DNA of 8,277 nt from the NCBI GenBank assembly GCA_043760535.1, contig JAYUOV010000299.1:1-8277 (forward strand), read 5' to 3'. This stretch comes from JAZKFT01 sp043760535 (lineage in GTDB: Bacteria; Bacteroidota; Bacteroidia; Chitinophagales; Chitinophagaceae). Positions 1 to 6,613 of this stretch are shown here, one piece after another. Within the stretch, counting starts at the first letter, position 1. Every line of letters starts with the position of its first letter. A program made the translations under genes and the position numbers. The notes below the pieces were generated by a model that worked only from the letters and a program-made list of their open reading frames with translations, did not search any database and had not been told where the DNA came from.

Positions 1-3000
1 CGTAAATGTATTGCAGCATATCCGATTCATCTTCTACCACCAGAATAATGGGCAGCTCCTGCTCCGTGCTGATTTCATTCATTTCTTCCAACATAGTAGT
101 TGCATTTAAAGTTATTTCTGTTTCTTGATTTCTTTTGATCCATAATTCTTGGGTGAGATTTATACCTGTTTCTATAACTGGCATTGCTGGCAAAATAACA
201 GTAAACAAACTTCCTTTTATGCCATCGCTTTCGGCTGTTATAGTTCCATTATGTAAGTCTGTTAGTTCTTTTACAAAAGTAAGCCCGATGCCGGTACCAG
301 AAATGGTGGCTGCGTCATCCTCCTTTCCACGAAAAAACCTATCGAATATCTTGCCAATTTCATTTACAGGAATACCTCTACCTGTATCCTGTACACTTAT
401 TTCACAAAACTGGTTTGTATTTTTCTTTACCTTAAAAGTAATGCTGCCTCCCTTGGGGGTAAATTTAAAAGCATTTGAAAGTATATTGAAGACAATGATT
501 TCTAATTTATTATGGTCAAATGTAACCGACTGATATTTTTCATCAGCATGGAATGTATAGACAATATTTCGCCGGCTAGCCTCATCGCTAAATAATATAA
601 AAACGTCGTAGCAAAAAGAAACAATCTCACCTGCTTCAAGTGTAAGTTTTAAGCTACCAGCTTCGGCTTTTTGAAAATCTAGTAACTGATTAACCATCCG
701 CAACATCCGTTTTGATTGCTTTTGAATCAGTCTTAGACTTTTCTCAATTGGGGCTTCTAGTTGTTTTCTTTGCAGCATGTCATCCACCGGCCCTAAAATA
801 AGGGTTAAGGGTGTCCGAAATTCATGAGAAATGTTTGTAAACAACCGCTCTTTATAATCTCCCAAATCCTGTTGTTGCTGCCTAGCCAGTTTAGAAAATG
901 TTAGTTGATTATTTAAACCTACTTGTCTCAAGCCAAGGTAGCGTGTTAGCCAAAGCAGAAAAATAAATACAGCAATATATATGGTGTAAGCCCACCATGT
1001 TTTCCAAGGGGGTGGCAGAATGTTGATTTCTAATTTATGTGGTTCGGGGTTCCACACTTTATCGCTGTTTGTAGCTTTTACTTTAAGCTGATATGTACCG
1101 GGTTCTAAATTCGTAAACGATACTAATCGGTTATTACCAGCATGCACCCATTCTTTATTAAATCCTTCTAGCTTGTACATATACTCATTCTTATCGGGGG
1201 CATGATAATCTAAAGCAGCAAATTCTATGGATACTATGTTTTGCTTATAATCAAGAGTTATACTTTCAGCTTCGTAAAATGGTTTTTTAAGTATGGAGCT
1301 ATCAGCGTTTCCAACGCCAAATTCGTATGGTAAATTATTAATTTTTAAATTAGTAAAATAGATAGGTGGATGAAACTTGTTAATGAGAATACTGTCTGGA
1401 TTAAAATAAGTAAGCCCTTCTAGCCCACCAAAAAAGATGCGGCCCTTTGAATCTTTATAGGAAGCGTTCTCTGAAAAAACGTTAGATAAAACACCATCTC
1501 TTTTATCAAACACAGCAATAGTGTTACTGTTTTGGTTAAATCTTATAATACCCTTATTAGTACTAGCCCATATATTTCCTGAGTTATCTGGTATTACAGC
1601 ATGTATATAATCACTCGGAAGCCCATCTTTAATGGTGTACTTCTTAACTTCTAATTTATCTCCATTTATACCCGAAATCTTGTTTAACCCATACTGCGTT
1701 CCTGCCCAAATATTTCCAAATGTATCTTCGGACAAACAGAGAATAGTATTGTTACTAATTGAGCTTTTATGTTCATCTGTTTGTACAAAAACCTGGAACT
1801 GATCTTTCGAGGGTTGATACAGATGCAGCCCTTTGTAGGTGCCTATCCAAAGCCTTTTTTTAGAGTCGAGAAGCAAACAGCTAACCCTCTCATTTTGCAA
1901 AGCACCCTTAAGTGCATAAGCAGGTAAATAGTTTTTAAAAATCGGCTGATTATTTTTTTCGTAACCGTTAATATAACTCAGCCCACTTTCCTGTGTTCCA
2001 ATCCATATTTTACCAGTAACATCCTGAATACTTATGTTTATTTTTTTTCCACCAATAGAAGTAGGGTTGTTTGGCTTTGGTACAAAAACATCGTAGTTAC
2101 CGGGTGTAGTACCAGTATTTAAAATTCTAATCAATCCTTTAACGGTACTAACCCACAAGTAATTACCTGCTTGCATAAACGAACGACTTTCATAGGGAAA
2201 AGAATACGAATTACTCATTTCATCCGTTTCTACTTTAACGTTAGTAAAATGGACCCAATCGGTAGAATACTGAATGCCTCCACTTTTTGTTCCTAACCAA
2301 AGTTTATTAAAAGGATCTATAAAAACAGCTATCACATGGGTACTACCTTGTAATGAATTTGTTTTGTTTAGGTAGCCGATATTGGCGAATTTTTTTTGAT
2401 TCAAATCAAATTTAAAAACACCAGCACCGTCTGTACCTACCCATAACAAACCAGATGGATCCTCTTGTATTGTTAAGATGATTTGGTTATCGTTTGTATA
2501 AAGCCCAGGAATCTCTAACTCTATTTTTTCAAAAGTTTCTGTTTTTCTATTGAACCTGTTTAAGCCACCTCCCCAAGTTCCAACCCAAAGTGTACCTTTT
2601 GAATCAAGTAAAATGCGGTAAGTATTATTAGAACTCAAAGACGATTTGTTATCTTCTTGGTGTTTAAACTGCTTGCATTCTTTTGTTAAAAGATCGAATT
2701 GAAGCAATCCCTGATTCCATGTACCCAACCATAAACAATTGTTTGCTTTATCCTTTACAATGGATGTAATGTTTATACCAGGAAAACTAAAGTTATAAGT
2801 GAAGTCATTGATCAATTGTGCATTTAAATGTCTCAGACCACTGTTTGTAGCAAGCCAGTAACCGGCATGTTCATCTGTTTGAATTTCAAATGTTCGCCAG
2901 GTACTGTTCAGAATATTAAAGCGACCCGTTTTCTTATCGAGGTATTGAAATCCCCTCCAGGTACCTATTAATAATTTTTCGCTGTCGGTATCTAAAATAG

Positions 3001-3406
3001 ATAGAATATAATCTGTATTGAACCCAGTTGTATTTTCTGTTTTATTTATGTAATTTAATATTTTGCCAGTTTTAAGATTGTAACTGCTAAGCCCTCCGGA
3101 TTTTGTACCAATCCAAATATCGTTTTGTTTCCCATTCTGAAGCACTTCTATAGATTGACTTAACAAATTACTTCCTTTCCCAAAGTCATTTTTTAGTAGT
3201 TTCATATCATATCCATCAAACCGATGCAAACCACCTCTTGTGCCAAACCATATAAACCCATTTTTATCTTGAATGATTGCCGTTACTTCATTATTCACCA
3301 GTTCCTCAGAAATACTTACAAAGGAGTTAGTTGTTTGAGTATTGCCATTACTAACAATGCCGAATATTAGCAGAAGGCAGAAATAATTTTTTATACGGAC
3401 AAGCAA
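1..3406 (-). CDS. Hybrid two-component system sensor/regulator (HTCS), C-terminus cut by the window edge
   Basis: One-protein two-component regulator that senses a saccharide in the periplasm and, in this family, activates a glycan-use locus. 1135 residues are visible with no stop. Order: signal peptide (about 1-20); 14 propeller repeats of the W-[IVL]-G-T-x-x-G-[GL] type, with anchor residues near 53, 98, 146, 184, 226, 274, 322, 370, 418, 468, 520, 567, 613 and 657, enough for two seven-bladed propellers; Y_Y_Y domain (about 710-797); membrane helix (about 804-820); HisKA with phospho-acceptor His861 in NISHEFRTPL; HATPase_c with N-box Asn974/Asn978, G1 box DTGRGIP at 1007 and G2 box GTGIGL at 1037; then the first strand of a receiver domain, ILVVEDE, acidic Asp1126. 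The aspartate acceptor and the expected AraC-type DNA-binding domain lie off the left edge. No ATG fits the N-terminus; TTG at 3406 follows an in-frame stop by a few codons and gives a good signal peptide. Confidence 0.95.
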   Translation of the reverse strand, partial: MLVRIKNYFCLLLIFGIVSNGNTQTTNSFVSISEELVNNEVTAIIQDKNGFIWFGTRGGLHRFDGYDMKLLKNDFGKGSNLLSQSIEVLQNGKQNDIWIGTKSGGLSSYNLKTGKILNYINKTENTTGFNTDYILSILDTDSEKLLIGTWRGFQYLDKKTGRFNILNSTWRTFEIQTDEHAGYWLATNSGLRHLNAQLINDFTYNFSFPGINITSIVKDKANNCLWLGTWNQGLLQFDLLTKECKQFKHQEDNKSSLSSNNTYRILLDSKGTLWVGTWGGGLNRFNRKTETFEKIELEIPGLYTNDNQIILTIQEDPSGLLWVGTDGAGVFKFDLNQKKFANIGYLNKTNSLQGSTHVIAVFIDPFNKLWLGTKSGGIQYSTDWVHFTNVKVETDEMSNSYSFPYESRSFMQAGNYLWVSTVKGLIRILNTGTTPGNYDVFVPKPNNPTSIGGKKINISIQDVTGKIWIGTQESGLSYINGYEKNNQPIFKNYLPAYALKGALQNERVSCLLLDSKKRLWIGTYKGLHLYQPSKDQFQVFVQTDEHKSSISNNTILCLSEDTFGNIWAGTQYGLNKISGINGDKLEVKKYTIKDGLPSDYIHAVIPDNSGNIWASTNKGIIRFNQNSNTIAVFDKRDGVLSNVFSENASYKDSKGRIFFGGLEGLTYFNPDSILINKFHPPIYFTNLKINNLPYEFGVGNADSSILKKPFYEAESITLDYKQNIVSIEFAALDYHAPDKNEYMYKLEGFNKEWVHAGNNRLVSFTNLEPGTYQLKVKATNSDKVWNPEPHKLEINILPPPWKTWWAYTIYIAVFIFLLWLTRYLGLRQVGLNNQLTFSKLARQQQQDLGDYKERLFTNISHEFRTPLTLILGPVDDMLQRKQLEAPIEKSLRLIQKQSKRMLRMVNQLLDFQKAEAGSLKLTLEAGEIVSFCYDVFILFSDEASRRNIVYTFHADEKYQSVTFDHNKLEIIVFNILSNAFKFTPKGGSITFKVKKNTNQFCEISVQDTGRGIPVNEIGKIFDRFFRGKEDDAATISGTGIGLTFVKELTDLHNGTITAESDGIKGSLFTVILPAMPVIETGINLTQELWIKRNQETEITLNATTMLEEMNEISTEQELPIILVVEDESDMLQYIY

Positions 3407-3432
3407 GGCATTTCTAAATTAATCGTTAATAC

Positions 3433-3496
3433 AGCTTTCCATTTTAATGGATGAATGTTAAGTATTCGCACTTTAACGGATAGCGATTTGAAAGCT
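3433..3496 (-). other. Possible structured RNA element (three-way junction) in the spacer before the HTCS
   Basis: Read on the minus strand, the spacer can fold into three stems. The outer stem pairs AGCTTT (3496-3491) with AAAGCT (3438-3433). Inside it, GTTAAAGT (3477-3470) pairs with ACTTAAC (3463-3457) around a six-base loop, with one bulged A. A small hairpin CCATT/AATGG (3450-3439) follows. The outer stem starts inside the TAG stop of the small upstream gene. No run of T follows, so it does not look like an intrinsic terminator. It could be a processing or stability element between enzyme genes and regulator, or chance pairing in AT-rich DNA. The pairing is seen in the sequence; any function is inference. 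Confidence 0.25.
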
Positions 3497-3614
3497 ATAA
3501 CATTACAATCAACAAAATAAAAAAGATGACCAGTAAACAGTAAATGAAAGCAAGTTTTACGTTCAATCGCTGATTATTCTTTTCAATATTCTGATTTTTT
3601 GGTTTTGTAACCAT
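3495..3614 (-). CDS. Small single-helix membrane protein, 39 residues, unknown function
   Basis: I do not recognise this protein. It starts at ATG 12 bases after the stop of the preceding sulfatase gene, in the same direction, and ends at TAG. The first 20 residues are polar and basic (MVTKPKNQNIEKNNQRLNVK). The last 19 are almost all hydrophobic (LAFIYCLLVIFFILLIVML) and run to the very C-terminus. That predicts a single membrane helix with a cytoplasmic, positively charged N-terminus and almost nothing on the far side. Support comes from the tight operon-like spacing and the clean two-part composition. Against it: no strong Shine-Dalgarno sequence, short length, and T-rich DNA easily encodes Phe/Leu/Ile runs by chance. 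If real, it may interact with the exported enzymes or the neighbouring HTCS, but nothing in the sequence shows which. Confidence 0.5.
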   Translation of the reverse strand: MVTKPKNQNIEKNNQRLNVKLAFIYCLLVIFFILLIVML

Positions 3615-3626
3615 AAAATTATGAGG

Positions 3627-5129
3627 TTAGTAGGGTTTAACTGGCTTTTTTGACAAACGAAATTTTTCTAATTCAGTGGGGTTACGCACTCTTACTTTCC
3701 GGTTTTGCATCAAATCGTCATGAATCATTAATGTTATGGTATCCCACATTGCGCCTTCGGTCCAAATAGGTTTTATTTTATCTTTTTCCCATATCATCAG
3801 TTCTTCTTTTAACCTGGTAAAAACCTCGGGTTTGGCTAATTGCAAATCCTTTGTTTCGCCGGGGTCTATACTCAGGTCATATAACCGTTCGCCTGCACCA
3901 TTAACACGTATCAATTTGTATTGATTGTACCGGATAGCGGCTGCACCATCTTTACGCCATACTAGTTTTTGATGTGGCGATTCCTTTTTTTTACTGGTTA
4001 GAAAAGGTAAAAGATTTACTCCATCTAAACCGTAAGATGAAATAGCTGAACCTCCGGCTGCTGCTAAAGCTGTAGGAAATATATCCAGCGATGAGCTAAG
4101 TCCTTCAAATGAAGTTCCTGCTTTTATTGCCTTGGGCCAGCTTAAGAAAAATGGTATTCTATGACCGCCTTCATATTTATTTCCTTTAAACCCTTTCAAT
4201 GGCATATTACTTGATTGATTGTTGTGAGCACCACCATTATCACTCAAAAAGAAAATCATCGTATTATCATACAGCCCTTGTTTTTTCAATGCTTCTATCA
4301 TTTTACCTACCGCCCTGTCTAAAGCAAAAGTCATGGCTGCTAATTTCTGGCGTGGATGATTTGCGAATTTTTTCAAATCATCAATACTAGCTTCCATTGG
4401 TGTATGTACTGCATTTGGCGCCCAGTACATAAAGAAAGGATGGTGCTTGTTTTCTTTGATATAATCAACCGCTTTATCTCCAAGCACATCTGTCAGATAA
4501 CCATCAAAGGCTACCTGCTGATTGTTTTCCATAATTGCAGATTTGGCGCCTTTGAGATCATCTTTACCGGGCTGGTAAAAATAACTTCTGCCGCCACTTA
4601 AAAAACCATAGTAGTGTTGAAATCCTTTTTGTAAAGGATGCTGACCCGGTTCAAAACCAAGATGCCATTTACCAAAAGCTGCGGTGGCATACCCGTGTAG
4701 CAGTAAGCGTTTTGGCAGTATTGTTTGGGTAGTATCCATACCCGTATAACCATCACCTTCGTTGCATTCGTAACCAAAGCGTTGTTGATATTTTCCCGTT
4801 AGTAATCCGGCTCTTGAAGGGCTGCAAACAGTGGCAGATACGTGTGCATCGGTAAATCGCACTGATTGGGCAGCGAGTGTATCCAGGTTAGGCGTTTGCA
4901 AATCTTTTGATCCCATAAAACCAAAATCGGCATAACCAGTATCATCCACCAGGATGACAATAATATTGGGTTTTGAACTTTTAGGAGGCTTTTTAAAAGC
5001 TATATTGAAGATAAAACCGCAGCAAAGCAAAAGCAAACCCAGCACAAAACTGATGAATGAGAATATTCGCTTTACACGTATCGAAAATGAAAAATGCTGC
5101 ATACAATATTTTAAGTGCCTCGTTGGCAT
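3627..5129 (-). CDS. Exported S1-type sulfatase with CSPSR formylglycine motif
   Basis: Sulfate ester hydrolase of the alkaline-phosphatase-like fold, 500 residues, the usual length for the family. Visible active-site parts: calcium-binding Asp62-Asp63 (VDDTGYADFG); Cys102 in CSPSRAGLLTG, the residue matured to formylglycine; Lys154 and His156 in GKWHLG; His242; Asp297-Asn298 in LSDNGG; Lys315 in FKGNKYEGG. A basic stretch (about 1-21) is followed by a hydrophobic segment (about 22-44): a signal anchor or unusually long signal peptide. There is no clear lipobox. The start at 5129 is 9 bases after the preceding stop, with AGGT overlapping that stop as a fair ribosome site; Met10 (5102) is an alternative. 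A C-terminal extension of about 45 residues after IKPIW is absent from the neighbouring sulfatase. Being Cys-type, it needs a maturation enzyme, which is not in the window. SulfAtlas subfamily and substrate cannot be assigned by reading. Confidence 0.95.
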   Translation of the reverse strand: MPTRHLKYCMQHFSFSIRVKRIFSFISFVLGLLLLCCGFIFNIAFKKPPKSSKPNIIVILVDDTGYADFGFMGSKDLQTPNLDTLAAQSVRFTDAHVSATVCSPSRAGLLTGKYQQRFGYECNEGDGYTGMDTTQTILPKRLLLHGYATAAFGKWHLGFEPGQHPLQKGFQHYYGFLSGGRSYFYQPGKDDLKGAKSAIMENNQQVAFDGYLTDVLGDKAVDYIKENKHHPFFMYWAPNAVHTPMEASIDDLKKFANHPRQKLAAMTFALDRAVGKMIEALKKQGLYDNTMIFFLSDNGGAHNNQSSNMPLKGFKGNKYEGGHRIPFFLSWPKAIKAGTSFEGLSSSLDIFPTALAAAGGSAISSYGLDGVNLLPFLTSKKKESPHQKLVWRKDGAAAIRYNQYKLIRVNGAGERLYDLSIDPGETKDLQLAKPEVFTRLKEELMIWEKDKIKPIWTEGAMWDTITLMIHDDLMQNRKVRVRNPTELEKFRLSKKPVKPY

Positions 5130-5138
5130 AACTTTTAC

Positions 5139-6581
5139 CTATTTTTTTAGCTTCAGTTTCCTTTGATTTTTATACTGCTCTTCCTGGTTTAATCCATAAA
5201 AAGCCGGTGCAATAGTGGTGGCCTCCCATTGCTTTCTTTCCTGTTCTATTTGGTTAAATAAAAGTTTGTTTTTATCAAGCACATTCAATTGCTCACCGAT
5301 ATCTGTTTTCAGATAATACAAGCTGATAGCAGTATCCCGTGTAATCAACTCTTTAAAACCAGATGCATGTACAACTGCATAATTCTTTTGATCATACTGC
5401 CGCCAAAACAAATACTCATGTGGCGATTTCTTATTAATACCCTTTATAAATGGTAGCAGGTTAACACCGTCTAATGTATTCTTTGATGCTGCTAATCCAT
5501 CAACGTTAGCGGCCACGGTGGCAAAAATGTCTAAAGAAATGATAGGTTGCTGGTATTCTGTATTGGCTTGTATTTTTTTAGGCCATTGAATAGCAAAAGG
5601 AACTCTGATACCACCTTCGAATAAGCTTCCTTTTGCCCCACGAAGCAGCCCATTGTCGCTTCCGTTATCATTTTCCGGCCCACCATTATCTGAAAGAAAA
5701 ATAACGATGGTATTGTCAGCAATCTTCAATTGCTCCAATTTGTTTAATACCGCTCCTACCCCATCATCTACTGCACTTACCATAGCAGCGTATGTTTTAC
5801 GCTTTAAATCTTTTATATGATTAAAGCGACTTAGGTATTTTTCTGTAGCCTGTAAAGGGCCATGGGGTGCATTGTAAGCCAAGTATAGAAAAAAAGGCTG
5901 CTTATCATTTCTACCTATAAACGATACAGCTTCACGTGATAATGCATCCGTAAGGTACTCCGACTCTTCTATTACAGTTTCATTTCTAATTAGTTTGGTA
6001 CGATAACTCTGTGCTTCATTACTAGCACTATCCTGATTCGTAATTACATATTCCTCGGGAAAGTACCGATGCCCACCGCCAAGAAATCCAAAATACTCCT
6101 TAAACCCACGTTTCCATGGTCGAAATTTTTCATGAGCACCTAAATGCCATTTGCCAATGGCCATGGTCTTATAACTAGATTGTAGCAGCAGTTCTGGCAA
6201 CATTTGTTCGTTTAACGAAACACCAACTTCTGGATCAAACGGAGTGTATAAAGGATTACGACTATACCCAAACCGATCCTGATAACGACCGGTAATAAGC
6301 CCGGCCCTGCTTGGGGCACAAACAGAATAACTAACATAAGCATTCCTAAAAACTACGCCATTTTTTGCAATACGATCTATATTAGGCGTTGGTATATCTG
6401 TACAACCATTGAACCCCACATCAGCATAACCCTGATCATCGGTAAGAATGATTATAACATTGGGCTTGTTTTCCGTTCCGTTTTTTTTAGGTTCTATTTT
6501 TTTTGTAAAAGAGAATACGATTACAAAAAGAAGTAAGCCAGTTAACCACAAGGCACATTTTTTAATTTGTTCTCTAACCAT
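5139..6581 (-). CDS. Exported S1-type sulfatase with CAPSR formylglycine motif
   Basis: Second sulfate ester hydrolase, 480 residues and complete. Residues 1-10 are short and basic; 11-25 form a hydrophobic signal or anchor, then a Lys/Pro/Asn-rich linker leads to the catalytic domain at NVIIILTDDQGYADVGF. Active-site parts: Asp48-Asp49; Cys88 in CAPSRAGLITG (converted to formylglycine); Lys144 and His146 in GKWHLG; His240 in NAPHGP; Asp298-Asn299 in LSDNGG; Lys317 in AKGSLFEGG. It shares the overall plan and the late motif LDGVNLLPF with the next gene, so the two probably derive from an old duplication, but they differ in the region after the active-site Cys and at the C-terminus, which suggests different sulfate positions or saccharides. 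It lies 32 bases after the beta-helix gene and 9 bases before the other sulfatase, consistent with one operon. Confidence 0.95.
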   Translation of the reverse strand: MVREQIKKCALWLTGLLLFVIVFSFTKKIEPKKNGTENKPNVIIILTDDQGYADVGFNGCTDIPTPNIDRIAKNGVVFRNAYVSYSVCAPSRAGLITGRYQDRFGYSRNPLYTPFDPEVGVSLNEQMLPELLLQSSYKTMAIGKWHLGAHEKFRPWKRGFKEYFGFLGGGHRYFPEEYVITNQDSASNEAQSYRTKLIRNETVIEESEYLTDALSREAVSFIGRNDKQPFFLYLAYNAPHGPLQATEKYLSRFNHIKDLKRKTYAAMVSAVDDGVGAVLNKLEQLKIADNTIVIFLSDNGGPENDNGSDNGLLRGAKGSLFEGGIRVPFAIQWPKKIQANTEYQQPIISLDIFATVAANVDGLAASKNTLDGVNLLPFIKGINKKSPHEYLFWRQYDQKNYAVVHASGFKELITRDTAISLYYLKTDIGEQLNVLDKNKLLFNQIEQERKQWEATTIAPAFYGLNQEEQYKNQRKLKLKK

Positions 6582-6587
6582 TATTCA

Positions 6588-6600
6588 TACATTTAATGTA
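6588..6600. repeat. 13-base palindrome before the CAPSR sulfatase gene
   Basis: TACATTTAATGTA is a perfect inverted repeat with six-base arms around one central base. It occupies much of the 32-base spacer between the beta-helix gene and the sulfatase gene and ends six bases before the ATG. As RNA it could form only a weak five-pair hairpin with a three-base loop, placed over the translation initiation region. As DNA it could be a protein-binding site. Simple AT composition makes a chance origin likely. Confidence 0.2.
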
Positions 6601-6613
6601 ATTAATCGTGTAT

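Noticed and set aside
135..533. Open frame of 132 codons on the plus strand
   Set aside because: It lies entirely antisense to the histidine kinase/ATPase part of the HTCS, whose reading is unmistakable; the plus-strand translation has no recognisable motif.
2041..2048. Homopolymer runs of 8-9 A/T inside genes (also 2390-2397, 6481-6488, 6497-6504 and 8213-8221, the last in the beta-helix signal peptide), considered as phase-variation tracts
   Set aside because: Runs of this length are expected where Lys and Phe codons are AAA and TTT in AT-rich DNA. All frames are intact, and this type of phase switching is not typical of such genes.
3394..3411. ATG at 3411 as the HTCS start
   Set aside because: It is in another frame and meets a stop after six codons; using it would require a frameshift for which there is no other sign.
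3438..3451. TCCATTTTAATGGA inverted repeat as an intrinsic terminator
   Set aside because: The stem is short and AT-rich and no T-run follows it on the minus strand.
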